Origin: a virus
Strand: one strand, 5' to 3'
Virus record (IMG/VR): IMGVR_UViG_3300032116_000724
Span: 1-34,560 of that record
Length of the DNA stretch: 34,560 nucleotides
Shown here: one piece after another, positions 22,252 to 32,334 of the stretch
How the letters are laid out: each line of letters opens with the position of its first letter
How positions within the stretch are numbered: position 1 is the first letter of the stretch
The notes under the pieces: model-generated
What the model was told of the DNA's origin: nothing
What the model saw: the letters and a program-made list of their open reading frames with translations, nothing else
Database searches by the model: none
Made by a program: the position numbers and the translations under genes

Positions 22252-25200
22252 TAGAAATTACTTCCCCTTACTCTATGATTATCAATCTTTTTAATCTCGT
22301 TCATAACTACCCTGGCAATTTGGCTAGGGTCAGACTGTGAACTAACACTTACGTTTATACTATAATTATACACTGAATCGCCTATTGATGTTTCACTTGT
22401 GCTACCGCCAACAAGTCCACCATCAGCAAATCTGTTAATCTTTTCGAGGGTACTTGCACCAATTCTGTCAACAGCAGACTTCTTAATAACAAATTCTCCT
22501 GGAGTAAGCATAGCAGGAACAGTATCTGTACCAATAGCAAAACCACCATTAGCAAAAAACTTCGGGTAGGTAAGACCATTTCTAATAACATTTATAGGAG
22601 AAACCATACCACCAGTAGCAAACATTTGGCTTACAATTGCTCCAAAACTACCAAGCATACCGCCTGAAGCACCACCAGAACCACCAGCACCTCTACCAGA
22701 CCAACCGCCTTGGTTTTTAACATATTTAATGATTCCAGATTCATCTGACATTGGTTTATTTTTAGCTTCTCTATACCAATCTTGATTCAATGTCCTATAT
22801 TTTTCTGACAAATGTTCTGCAGGAAGATTTGCACTAGTTTTAAAACGTTTGATATTATCTAGCTGATTAAATCCATATTTAGCTTTAATATTTGTTCCAA
22901 TATCAATATAGTAAACTGGAACACCTAATTTTTTATCATATCTTATTTTCACTAATTTCATTCCAGAACCAGGGGCAAGTAGTGCATCTGAAACATTACT
23001 TACACCTGGGAATAAATGATTTATATCATTAATACCTGGAATAGGTGTTTTTACATTAAATTTTATAACTGGCATATTTGGACTTCTACCACCAGTATCT
23101 GCACTACCAGATATCATATCTTGTAAAAATGATTGAGATGTTGGATGATTTTCATTAAAAACAGACATATATCTATCTAAAATAGCTGACTGTCCTGGTT
23201 TCATTCCTTTTAAAATTTGCATATCAGACCAGTTTGCCACACGAGATATTGCTGTTTCAGAGTCTATGGTAAATTTGTTTCTTAATATAGCATTGCCAAT
23301 ATTTTTCTTATTGTAGTCAAAATAATTTCCCAATGCAGAATATGGTCTTTTAACATATTCTTGCAAAGAATATGCCTCTTCAGGTGTTAGATTGTATGCT
23401 TTAGTTATTTCTCTAAGAAGTCCAGGAACGTTATTTAGGTCAAAGCTCTGTCCTGGAGTCATTGGACCAAATGCTCTGCCCATTGCTTGCCATCTATTAG
23501 ACATAGCCTTGTCTGTAGAACCACCATTTTTATATCCAGCCAAGCCACCGTCAGCATATTTACCAATAGTTTTTTGTTTTCCAGAATTTTTAGGAGTGTC
23601 AAAAACAGTACTTCTGGGTATAGCAAAAAGACTACCATTATATGTAAATGGTCTCATAGCTTGACTCTTGCCATAATTTTCAATCATTTGCATGAGTGTC
23701 TTGCCAGCAGTGTTTCGTTTTAATTCTTTATATCCAGACCAAGTGCTACCTCGCAATAAAAACTCTGACAAACTAACATTTTTATCGTACAAAGTCTCTG
23801 CAGTCATACCTGCCTGACGATTAGCATAAGTAAGAAACTCATTTTTCACTTTTGCAAAATCTTCTGGACTTACAACATCTTGAATTTTTGTTTTAAATCC
23901 TAAAAGATTCTTTGCCATTATATTAGGGTAGTCTATAGATAATGCACTTGCCCCTACTCCCTTTGCTGCCTCAAGTATTCCCAGTTGTTCATGGAATTTA
24001 GGGTCTTTTACAAATGGTGCTAACTTTTGCATTCTAGAAAGAATATGGGTTGGAAATTCATCGTATTTAAATCCAGCCCTTGCCCAAGCATAACCACCGT
24101 CTGTCATGGAAGCCTGAATATTTATTTTCTTTGCTCCAAGGTTTCCCATAAGTTCTTGTATTTGAGTAGTAAACTTTTGAGCAATTCCCTTACCTCTATA
24201 TTTTTTATTTAACTCTAAGAAAACATCAAACAGTTCTCTGTCGTATACCCCTGCTCGAACTGTTCCTGCTGGCTCATAAAAATATCCTTTAGTTTTAGAC
24301 TTTTTATCTTTAACTCTTTTAAATAAAGATGCGGAAATCTCTAAAAATTCTTCATAATCAGCGTCATTTAAAATACTCGATAAATAGTTAGATTCCCCTG
24401 CATTTTGACTAAATACACCAATGTTCTGAAGCTTTATACCCCTACCCAATTTCATTTTATCTAATTGGTTTCTAAAATCCGCTATATTTGGATAGTTATC
24501 AAGACTATCTACATTATAATTACCAAAGCTTGTTCTAAATCCATATGCTTTAGCAAGCATCATTGTTTGTAGGTCTCTTATCTTTTTCTGTGTTGGTCTA
24601 TAAGCTTGTTTAGCACCTTTCTTTATTTTACCGCCAATCATTCCAGGCATACCCTTTAACTTTGTAAAAAACTCATTTGGCATTTTAATACCTGACGGTA
24701 TAGGAATCAAACCCTGTTCCATCAATGCTCCATAATGAGTTACACCATATTGCTTTACAAGGTCTTCTACTACCTGCTTACCTGGATTAACCTCAATAGG
24801 CACATGCTCTAATCCAGCTTGATTCAACAACATTCTTAGTATTCCTACAGAATCCTGAAGCTTTTGTCCAGAATTTGCCCAAGACATATCCATATTAAGT
24901 ATAATCTTTTCAATCTCAGAAGTAGTAAAACCACCAGGAGTTTGTGCTTCAATATATGGATGGTTATAATATGGGTTTCTCATATTAGCCCTTGATTTTC
25001 TAATAGTTTCTTCTGTAATATTTTTTTGTTTAGCTAAACCTCTCCTAGTAAAGAAAGAAGAAAATGGTGAAACCTTTGGAACCTTTAAGCCAAGCAGATT
25101 ATATCCAGAATATGCTGACAATGTATCTCCATAACTAAATGTACTTCTAGCCAATACACTTGGTTTTGTTATTACAGTATAATCTCCATACATTTTTGGT

Positions 25201-28200
25201 GTTGCTGTAGGATTTATCATTTTCAGAGCATGGTCTCTTAATACCTGGGCTGGTGCTGTTGAAGCGTTTACACCTGGATATGTTGTTCCCATAGTATGTG
25301 GAACTGTTTCTCTAGATGTCAAGAATCCATAAGCTGGAATTTCTGAAGACGATGCAGTTCTAGGAACACCCATCATCAGTTCTTCAAGAATTTCCCTTTG
25401 TTCAATAGTATCTGACGTTGAACTTCTTACTCCATCTCTAACAGTCTTATATTGACCTTCTTTTAAGAAGTTCCACAAACCTTCTTCTCTCATGTTAAAA
25501 CCAATTGTTGGAGACAAATCTGCCATTTGTTTTGCGGTTAGTTTATCTCTTCCTGTGGTAGCAAGAATTTTCTTTGCAGTTGCTGTTGCCTTAGCTGTTT
25601 TAATTGCATTACCTATACGAGATGATGTTCCAACTCTTCCAGCAGAACCAGCAAGTCTTGCTGTACTGCCAACTCCCATACCAGCAAGCGAGAATGGTGC
25701 AAGAATAGCACCAAACCAATCCCAGAAATCTCCCTTTCCAGCAAAAATGTTTTGATAAGATTCTGCTAACCCAAATCCTCCAAGCACATCGCTACCATAT
25801 GCTCCACCTTGTATAATTGGATTTGACAAACCAGCAGCAATGTCATCTAGGGTCATACGGTATGGCTTTTTCTTTTTCTTTTTGTCTTTCTTATTTAGAT
25901 TAATTAATCCACCGTCAGAGTACCCTCCAGCAATACAGCCAGGACATCCAGGTCTTCCACAAGGACATGCAACCAAACCACCTTTAGCAAGTTGTTTAGG
26001 TGCTGGTTCTGGTATAGGCATAGCAAAACCACCCATAGCAAATCCTAATCTTTTATATGTTCCAAGATTTGGATTCATAACAAACGAGTTAGGGCTATTA
26101 TCAAACCAGTTATTCTTATTACCATAATCGTTTGTCATATAATTATATGCAAAATCATAAATAGGGCTATCTTTTGGAATATTTCCTGAAATACCCAAAT
26201 AATTTCTTGCATAATCTAACTTTGCAGATGGACCTTTTGGAGGATTTAGAAGTCTATTATATCTATCACCAAATCCTATTTGTCCAAGCATTGTTTTTGT
26301 AACAGCAGGACCAAATTCTGCATGCATAGAGTTTACAAGATTTTTAAATTCAAATGGGTCAAGACCGTCCCAACCAGGAATCATTTTACTAGTTTTGCCC
26401 AAAGCCATTAATGCTCTTGCTTTATCCAAATCTCTACCGCCAGTAGAATTTGCATAGACTCTTGGATTCATAAATGCTTTAGCATATGTTGCAATAGTAT
26501 AAAGAATTGGATTTTTAGTTGTAAATATTGTAGTATCTTTATTTAAATCTGGTAAATAAACATTTTCTGCAAGTCTTCTTCTGCCCTGCAAAATTTTACT
26601 ATAGGCTTCAATGATATCTAAAGGATTTTGATTAGCTTTTTTATTTGGGAATGCTTCTCCAATTGAACCAAATATTTTTTTATTTGTTAAAGGTGAATTG
26701 AGTGGATTATATTTCTGGAATGGACTATCTCCCCAAGTATAAGGAGATGGTCCTGTTTTTGTTTTACCAAATGCACCACCAACAGCAGACGGTGCACTCC
26801 ACTGATAATATCCTGGATAATTTGCTGTGTCATTAAATGCGGATTGTTTTCCGCCAGTCCAATCCCACCAAGTAGGGTCATCTTGTCTTGTTAATGGTTT
26901 AAATAATCTAGAGACTCTATTAATATATTTGTCTAGAGAATTTTTATCATTTACATCTACAGGACCTCCTTGGTCATATCCACGAACCATACCTCCAGCA
27001 GCAAAACCTAATTTGTCTGCCTGGTTCAATTTGTCAAGGGTATTAACACCAATTCTTTGAACTGCTGCTGCTCTAATAACATATTCACCATTAGATAACA
27101 TTGCTGGAATACTGTCACTAGTACCGTGCCCAGCTCCAACAATATAACCACCAGAAGCAGCTTTCTTTTCTGGAACATATCTTCTAAGAACTGGGTCCCA
27201 TACAAACTTTTGATTTGCATCACCACCAGCATTTTTACCATATCTAGAATTTATATAATTAAATGGCTGTTCTTTATTTAATGCATCAAGTCCTTTTTTG
27301 TCTACAACAACTTCAATTGTAATCTTAGATATTCTTTCTCCAAGTTTATCTAATTGAGTATTCAAAGAATCTACGCTATCTTGGAAACCTTCTTGCTGGT
27401 CTTTTAATGGCTTCAGCTCTGCATCTCTAGCATCCTGTAATGCTTGCTGCTGATTCTCCAAAGCATTTTGAATATCATTAGTTTGAATTTGTTGTGCTGC
27501 CCTAGCAGCTGCACCAATGTCACCCTTATTAAGAGCTTCTGCTAAATCTAACTGACCTTCCTGAGATTGCGAAATCTGTTCATTAAGATTTTTAATCTTT
27601 TCAATTTGCTTAATTCTTTTATCATATTTTTCATTAATCTTATCTTCAAGCTTACCCAAATCTTTAGTCTCTTGTTGAATTCCCTTTATTTGTTTTTTAA
27701 CATTTTCTTGTTCTTTTCTTAATGATGTTGCCTGATTAATAGCATCTGTTATTGCAGTATTTTGAGCTTTTACCTGTGCATCAGTTCCTTCATTCAAAAC
27801 TGTAATTATGTCTGCATTGATTGTTAAACCTGCTGCAACTGCTTTAAATACATTTGCCATGCTTGTAAAATCATTTAAATATTGAACTGCTTTTCCAATT
27901 TCTGGATTAAGTTCAGTTAAAGCAAGTTTCATCAACTGAACACCCTGTGCAGGATTAGTTGTTTCTAATCTCTCAAACTTTTGTTGCAATACATCAAAAT
28001 TAGTATTAAATTCTTTTCCAGTAATTATCCCTTGCTCAAACTGTGCAGACAAACCTTGAACATAAGAAGCAACTGTTGCAATAGATGCCTTAGTCTTAGA
28101 CTGTTCTTCAAAATCAAATAGTCCCTTTTTCTTAAAGTTATTTTCGTACATTGCAAAAGTAGAACCTAGTTCTGACTGGAACTGTTGAATAGTCTTTTTA

Positions 28201-31200
28201 CCAAAATCAAAAGAAGCAAAGTCTATGGATACGTTTGTTTTATTAGCTGCTTTTTGTATTGATTGAATAATTACTTTAGTTGCTTCGTCTCCAATTCCAG
28301 TACCCAGCAATTGTGCTCCAAGAGCTGAAATAGCTCTCTTAAATTCTGCATTTGTAAGATTCTTTAGTTTTTCAGCAGACTGTTGATAGTTATTTTTAAA
28401 TTCATCTGTTGCCATAAACTGTTCAGATAGTGTTGCTTCTTTGGTTGTTTGCCCTGCTGCACCCAAAACAGCTGCTTGAATACCACCAATTTTACCTTCG
28501 GTACCAAAGAAATTATTGACTGCATCAATTTTATCTTTCGTTATGTTTAAGCTTTCTGTAATACCATCATAAGCATCTGCATTCTTTCTAAGTTTTGGAA
28601 GAATAAGTGCTTCATATGCCTCATATGCTAAAACAAGACCACCAACAACAGGAACAAACCTTGTTAAACCTTTTATCGCAAATCCCATTAATTTTTCTGA
28701 GTTTAAAAACATTGAGCTAAGTTTAGATATTGGTCCTCCAAAAAGAGCACCTATATTTAGTATTGCTCCAGCACCGCTAGCAATTTGTCCTACTGGTCCT
28801 GGCATAAACATTCCAGCCATAGACAAAGCCATACCTGCACCAAAGCCTCTATTCATAATTTTTTGACCTCTGGCTTTTGTAACTTGTTGCTGAGTATCTT
28901 TATCTAAGTCTCTAAATGGTAACTGAATATTATTACCATCTGCATCTGTTGCATCATATTGTTTATTAAATAATTTGCCAAACAGATTTCTTTCAAATCT
29001 ATTGCCTTTGAAATCTTTAACAGGTTGCATTCTCTTTTCATCAGCTTTAGCTTTATAGTATTCTGGCGGAATTGTTGAAAAACCTTCTTCAAATTGACCA
29101 TTAGAATATATCATAGTGGTTTGTCCACCAGCTTGATTTTCTTGACCAGTTACTCTTCTACTAGTTTTTCTTCTTGCATTTGCAGCCTGAGTTCTTGCAA
29201 TAGCTGCATCTTTTGCATTTTGATATGCTACACCATCATCGTGACCATCTTGTGGTGCAGTTGGATGTGGACTTCTTCTTCTTTTACTTCTTGATTGATT
29301 TGCAGAATCATTTTCTTCTCTATCTAATACTTTTTTCTTTTCTTGATTAAATGCTTGCCCAGCTATTTGTCCTTGTTTGGCTTGGCTCTGTCTTACTCTT
29401 TCTTCTGCTTGTCTTATCTTATTTTTATCTTGTTCTAAAGTTGTAGCAACATGCTCTTGGCTCATTTGCGAGCCATAAGCAATTGATTTAGTATCCAACA
29501 TCGAACCTTCATCAAGCATAAATCTTGGAACGCCAGTTGAACCAAATGCTGATGCACCACGACCCAAAATACTTAATACTGCTCCTCTAGCCTTTGAAAA
29601 TGCTCCGTAAAGACCTGGCTTATTCATCGACTGTGCTGCTAAATTATTTGGTAATGCGGTGAGAAGTTTTGCATTATCTCCTGCATTTCTTATATTAAGA
29701 CCCATAGATTTTGCAGTTGTTTGCATTTGTTTAAAATCTTGTGACAATGCTGGAAACATCTGTCTGGCTGTTTCTGTAAACTTAAATACAGGACCTTGTG
29801 CCTTTTTCATATCTGCTGCAAATTTACTAGACAATTCTTTAAATGCTTCAGCTGGTGGAATTCCTTGGTTTACTAAATCGGTTGCTCTTTTTATTGCATC
29901 AAGATTTGCTGATTTCCAATTATCAATTTCTTTATTTATTGCGGCACGAGTAACTCCAGATTGTGCTAAAATTTCTGGAGCATATGCATAAGAAATATTT
30001 TCTAAAGTTGATTCTAAACTTAATACATCTAATGCTCCAGATGTATTGGAAACATTTTCTTTATACCCGACTGGTAAAGTAAACAATGATTTTCCAACTC
30101 TTCCAGAACCGCCAGAACCAATTCTACCCTTTTTACCAACAATTACACCTTCGGCATATTGAGGAATATTATCACTAATAAGGTTTCTAATAAGTTCTGG
30201 GAATTTAGCAACAGATTTGGCTGGTATAACTGCTTCCCCATTTGAAAGCATTGCTGGAATTGAATCTGATGTTCCAGTACCTGGACCACGAATAATGCCA
30301 CCAGTAGCATATTTACGAGTTGGACCTGCAGGTGTTCTAGGTATAATTGGAACATTAAGTGCTTGCTGTGCTGCAACAGCTTGACGATATGCACCTGTAA
30401 GTCTGTTTACTGCATCTGCTTCAAGACTAAATGTTTGTCTAAGCTTAGAATGTGTCTGGTCAAGAGATGCCGCTACCCCTGCTGCTTCAAGTTGTTTTTG
30501 AGTCATATAACTAACTTGTTCACCAAGTGTTAGCGATGACTTACCAGTCTTATTAAATAAATCTTTTACTAATGCAAAACCCTTAATTACGTTAGCAACA
30601 CCGTTAGCGATAAGACCAAATGTCATAAGAAGAACTGGTCCAATTACTCCAGCTACCGCCACAACTTTAACAATAAACTGTTTTACACCATCACCCAAAC
30701 CATTAAACTGTTTTAAAATATTTGTACCAAATTCAATAATTGGTGTGACCGCTTTCATAAACTGTTCACCAATTGGTGCCAGTTGGGCTTGGAAATCAGC
30801 TACTGATTTTTGGAATTTATATAGTGGAGAACTTTGAATCTTATTCAATTCTCGTTGAGATAGCATAGATAGTTCTAGACTTGATTGAGATGCTAGTCTT
30901 AGAACTTCTGCTGCCTGGCTACCCTGGTCAACTACGTTCTTAAACAAAGTAGACATACGAGCAAACTGGAACTTACCAAATAGCTGCTCAATAGCACGAG
31001 CACGATTTAGTGGGTCTAGAGTATCTAGAGCCTTAGCAAAGTCAACAACTGTTTTCTTTAGGTCTCCCTGATTACCTTCAACAATTTTCTTAATATTAAT
31101 TCCAAAACCTTGTAGCATTTCTGCTGCTTTACCTGTTGGATTAATCAAAGATGCTAGACCAGACTTAAGTGCGTTAGCACCTTCAGAAGCATTAATACCA

Positions 31201-32306
31201 CCTTCACGCATTGCTGTCATAAAGAATGCTAAGTCTTTAACATCTCCACCCAGTTGCTGAATTACAGGAGCTGCTTTTGGAATAGCAGTAGTCATATCTT
31301 CAATGTTTAGAATTGTTTGGTTTTCAACAGCGTTCAAAAAGTCTATATTTGTTTTTAGGTCTTTAGCAGCAATACCAAATGAGTTTGTTAGAGATATAGT
31401 TGTTTCTAGTGCTTTTGCTTGGTCTACCTGACCCAAAACAGAAAGTTTCGTAGCATTAGATATTTGTTCTAAAAGGTCTGCACCTTTTTTACCAGTAGCA
31501 GCTGCGGTAGCAGCCATCTCCATAGTATCCTTAACTGCAACACCATATTTAGTAAATTCTGTTGCAAGTTGCTGAACTTGCTTTACAATCTTATCTGTTT
31601 CTTGTGCAGTAGTAGAAAAATCACCATAAACACGTCTTAGTCTAAGTCCAGCTTCTTCAATTTGCTGGTAAGCTTTCATTGCTGCCCCACCCATAATTGT
31701 TAGTGGAATTGTAAAACCAACCATAAGCTGACGACCAGCCCATTGAGTGTTCTTACCAAAGTTCAATAGATTTGTAGAACCCTGTTTTAAAAGTTGATTT
31801 AAAAGTTGTTGTCTTTGTGCTGAAATAGCTGTTTTGGTAGCAAGACTTTCCATGTCAAGAACAAGCGGTCTAACTTTAATTGCTTGCATTGCACCATTAG
31901 CATCACGACCAAGTTTAATATATTGTGTTGCAAGGTCTTTAACTCTTTCACGAGCAACCTTGTTTATTGTTTCAAATTCTGTAGCAAAGAATCTGCCAAA
32001 TGATTTAGAAGATGCTCCAGCATATCTAAAATATTCTCCAAGAGAGAGTTTGTTTTTTTCTAGGGATTCTGTAAACGATTCTGTAGTGGTTTTTATCTTT
32101 GTTATGCTTGCTGCAAATTGACCACCAGCATTTATTGAGTTGACAAGATTTTGTCGCATATTGGCAGCTTGGGCAGCATTGGCTGCACCCATCTTTGCCA
32201 TTTGTGTGTGAAAGGCTGAGATTTGGTTTTGAAGTTGCTTAATGCTTTCCAAAGCTCCAGAAGTATCAACATTAATTCTAATATTGGACTGGATTTCATC
32301 AGCCAT
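22251..32306 (-). CDS. Tape measure protein (3351 aa) with embedded domains
   Basis: Sets tail length and helps DNA ejection. The N-terminal half holds the phage-minor-tail/TP901-like core (about 180-530), for example WAGRQLMVGFTIPLTIMGGA and LNIEDMTTAIPKAAPVIQQL. Hydrophobic stretches lie at about 537-573 and 1150-1195, and a coiled coil at about 1520-1680. Three copies of a 'GT-D-S/V-IPAML-GE' motif occur near residues 675, 1726 and 3257. Between about 2110 and 2930 are unusual inserts: a CPCGRPGCPGC cluster, a Lys run, a domain with EIPAYGFL and RSTFSYGDTL, and a GNAT-like segment. At roughly 1.5 angstrom per residue the maximal tail length would be about 500 nm, probably less given the globular inserts. 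AGAGG lies 9 nt before the ATG. Confidence 0.93.
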   Translation of the reverse strand: MADEIQSNIRINVDTSGALESIKQLQNQISAFHTQMAKMGAANAAQAANMRQNLVNSINAGGQFAASITKIKTTTESFTESLEKNKLSLGEYFRYAGASSKSFGRFFATEFETINKVARERVKDLATQYIKLGRDANGAMQAIKVRPLVLDMESLATKTAISAQRQQLLNQLLKQGSTNLLNFGKNTQWAGRQLMVGFTIPLTIMGGAAMKAYQQIEEAGLRLRRVYGDFSTTAQETDKIVKQVQQLATEFTKYGVAVKDTMEMAATAAATGKKGADLLEQISNATKLSVLGQVDQAKALETTISLTNSFGIAAKDLKTNIDFLNAVENQTILNIEDMTTAIPKAAPVIQQLGGDVKDLAFFMTAMREGGINASEGANALKSGLASLINPTGKAAEMLQGFGINIKKIVEGNQGDLKKTVVDFAKALDTLDPLNRARAIEQLFGKFQFARMSTLFKNVVDQGSQAAEVLRLASQSSLELSMLSQRELNKIQSSPLYKFQKSVADFQAQLAPIGEQFMKAVTPIIEFGTNILKQFNGLGDGVKQFIVKVVAVAGVIGPVLLMTFGLIANGVANVIKGFALVKDLFNKTGKSSLTLGEQVSYMTQKQLEAAGVAASLDQTHSKLRQTFSLEADAVNRLTGAYRQAVAAQQALNVPIIPRTPAGPTRKYATGGIIRGPGTGTSDSIPAMLSNGEAVIPAKSVAKFPELIRNLISDNIPQYAEGVIVGKKGRIGSGGSGRVGKSLFTLPVGYKENVSNTSGALDVLSLESTLENISYAYAPEILAQSGVTRAAINKEIDNWKSANLDAIKRATDLVNQGIPPAEAFKELSSKFAADMKKAQGPVFKFTETARQMFPALSQDFKQMQTTAKSMGLNIRNAGDNAKLLTALPNNLAAQSMNKPGLYGAFSKARGAVLSILGRGASAFGSTGVPRFMLDEGSMLDTKSIAYGSQMSQEHVATTLEQDKNKIRQAEERVRQSQAKQGQIAGQAFNQEKKKVLDREENDSANQSRSKRRRSPHPTAPQDGHDDGVAYQNAKDAAIARTQAANARRKTSRRVTGQENQAGGQTTMIYSNGQFEEGFSTIPPEYYKAKADEKRMQPVKDFKGNRFERNLFGKLFNKQYDATDADGNNIQLPFRDLDKDTQQQVTKARGQKIMNRGFGAGMALSMAGMFMPGPVGQIASGAGAILNIGALFGGPISKLSSMFLNSEKLMGFAIKGLTRFVPVVGGLVLAYEAYEALILPKLRKNADAYDGITESLNITKDKIDAVNNFFGTEGKIGGIQAAVLGAAGQTTKEATLSEQFMATDEFKNNYQQSAEKLKNLTNAEFKRAISALGAQLLGTGIGDEATKVIIQSIQKAANKTNVSIDFASFDFGKKTIQQFQSELGSTFAMYENNFKKKGLFDFEEQSKTKASIATVASYVQGLSAQFEQGIITGKEFNTNFDVLQQKFERLETTNPAQGVQLMKLALTELNPEIGKAVQYLNDFTSMANVFKAVAAGLTINADIITVLNEGTDAQVKAQNTAITDAINQATSLRKEQENVKKQIKGIQQETKDLGKLEDKINEKYDKRIKQIEKIKNLNEQISQSQEGQLDLAEALNKGDIGAAARAAQQIQTNDIQNALENQQQALQDARDAELKPLKDQQEGFQDSVDSLNTQLDKLGERISKITIEVVVDKKGLDALNKEQPFNYINSRYGKNAGGDANQKFVWDPVLRRYVPEKKAASGGYIVGAGHGTSDSIPAMLSNGEYVIRAAAVQRIGVNTLDKLNQADKLGFAAGGMVRGYDQGGPVDVNDKNSLDKYINRVSRLFKPLTRQDDPTWWDWTGGKQSAFNDTANYPGYYQWSAPSAVGGAFGKTKTGPSPYTWGDSPFQKYNPLNSPLTNKKIFGSIGEAFPNKKANQNPLDIIEAYSKILQGRRRLAENVYLPDLNKDTTIFTTKNPILYTIATYAKAFMNPRVYANSTGGRDLDKARALMALGKTSKMIPGWDGLDPFEFKNLVNSMHAEFGPAVTKTMLGQIGFGDRYNRLLNPPKGPSAKLDYARNYLGISGNIPKDSPIYDFAYNYMTNDYGNKNNWFDNSPNSFVMNPNLGTYKRLGFAMGGFAMPIPEPAPKQLAKGGLVACPCGRPGCPGCIAGGYSDGGLINLNKKDKKKKKKPYRMTLDDIAAGLSNPIIQGGAYGSDVLGGFGLAESYQNIFAGKGDFWDWFGAILAPFSLAGMGVGSTARLAGSAGRVGTSSRIGNAIKTAKATATAKKILATTGRDKLTAKQMADLSPTIGFNMREEGLWNFLKEGQYKTVRDGVRSSTSDTIEQREILEELMMGVPRTASSSEIPAYGFLTSRETVPHTMGTTYPGVNASTAPAQVLRDHALKMINPTATPKMYGDYTVITKPSVLARSTFSYGDTLSAYSGYNLLGLKVPKVSPFSSFFTRRGLAKQKNITEETIRKSRANMRNPYYNHPYIEAQTPGGFTTSEIEKIILNMDMSWANSGQKLQDSVGILRMLLNQAGLEHVPIEVNPGKQVVEDLVKQYGVTHYGALMEQGLIPIPSGIKMPNEFFTKLKGMPGMIGGKIKKGAKQAYRPTQKKIRDLQTMMLAKAYGFRTSFGNYNVDSLDNYPNIADFRNQLDKMKLGRGIKLQNIGVFSQNAGESNYLSSILNDADYEEFLEISASLFKRVKDKKSKTKGYFYEPAGTVRAGVYDRELFDVFLELNKKYRGKGIAQKFTTQIQELMGNLGAKKINIQASMTDGGYAWARAGFKYDEFPTHILSRMQKLAPFVKDPKFHEQLGILEAAKGVGASALSIDYPNIMAKNLLGFKTKIQDVVSPEDFAKVKNEFLTYANRQAGMTAETLYDKNVSLSEFLLRGSTWSGYKELKRNTAGKTLMQMIENYGKSQAMRPFTYNGSLFAIPRSTVFDTPKNSGKQKTIGKYADGGLAGYKNGGSTDKAMSNRWQAMGRAFGPMTPGQSFDLNNVPGLLREITKAYNLTPEEAYSLQEYVKRPYSALGNYFDYNKKNIGNAILRNKFTIDSETAISRVANWSDMQILKGMKPGQSAILDRYMSVFNENHPTSQSFLQDMISGSADTGGRSPNMPVIKFNVKTPIPGINDINHLFPGVSNVSDALLAPGSGMKLVKIRYDKKLGVPVYYIDIGTNIKAKYGFNQLDNIKRFKTSANLPAEHLSEKYRTLNQDWYREAKNKPMSDESGIIKYVKNQGGWSGRGAGGSGGASGGMLGSFGAIVSQMFATGGMVSPINVIRNGLTYPKFFANGGFAIGTDTVPAMLTPGEFVIKKSAVDRIGASTLEKINRFADGGLVGGSTSETSIGDSVYNYSINVSVSSQSDPSQIARVVMNEIKKIDNHRVRGSNF
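22460..22534 (-). repeat. Tape-measure Gly/PAML motif, copy 3
   Basis: It encodes GTDTVPAMLTPGEFVIKKSA, the standard form of this motif in actinophage tape measures, near residue 3257, within a Gly-rich context (NGGFAIGTD, FADGGLVGG). Confidence 0.85.
24060..24270 (-). other. GNAT-like acetyltransferase segment inside the tape measure protein
   Basis: Residues about 2679-2749 read VRAGVYDRELFDVFLELNKK, then YRGKGIAQKFTTQIQELM, then AKKINIQASMTDGGYAWARAGFKY. 'RGKGIAQKF' matches the acetyl-CoA loop Q/RxxGxG/A of GNAT enzymes, and 'GGYAWARAGF' matches the late GNAT strand-helix. The second half of the fold is only partly convincing. This is a domain annotation, not a separate gene. Confidence 0.5.
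25121..25380 (-). other. Embedded enzyme-like domain in the tape measure protein
   Basis: Residues about 2308-2395 contain MMGVPRTASSSEIPAYGFLT, YGDYTVITKPSVLARSTFSY and GDTLSAYSG. The order 'IPxYGxL ... YGDxxVxxKPSVxxRxTFxxGDSL' recalls a domain seen in some phage head/tail and toxin-like proteins; an ADP-ribosyltransferase-type fold is one possibility. I cannot name the family from sequence reading alone. Confidence 0.4.
25930..25975 (-). other. Cysteine cluster inside the tape measure protein
   Basis: Residues about 2110-2126 encode ACPCGRPGCPGC, four cysteines with CxC and CxxC spacing. The flanks are Gly-rich (AKGGLV, AGGYSDGG), and a NKKDKKKKKKPYR Lys tract follows about 15 residues later. 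Four close cysteines could hold a metal ion. Confidence 0.6.
27058..27126 (-). repeat. Tape-measure Gly/PAML motif, copy 2
   Basis: It encodes GTSDSIPAMLSNGEYVIRAA near residue 1726. The first 14 residues (GTSDSIPAMLSNGE) are identical to copy 1. It is flanked by ASGGYIVGAGH and FAAGGMVRGYDQGG. Confidence 0.85.
30210..30279 (-). repeat. Tape-measure Gly/PAML motif, copy 1
   Basis: It encodes GTSDSIPAMLSNGEAVIPAK near residue 675, immediately after the hydrophobic N-terminal core and a TGGIIRGPG lead-in. Confidence 0.85.
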
Positions 32307-32334
32307 TCACGAACACCTCTTTATTTATTTTTTA

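Noticed and set aside
25861-25895. Transcriptional or ribosomal slippage at the A/T-rich Lys tract in the tape measure gene
   Set aside because: The A runs are interrupted by G at short intervals (AAAAAG units), and the frame remains open on both sides; no evidence for a shifted product.
32307-32334. Possible terminator in the T-rich gap before the tape measure gene
   Set aside because: The gap is A/T-rich but has no GC stem; no hairpin can be drawn.
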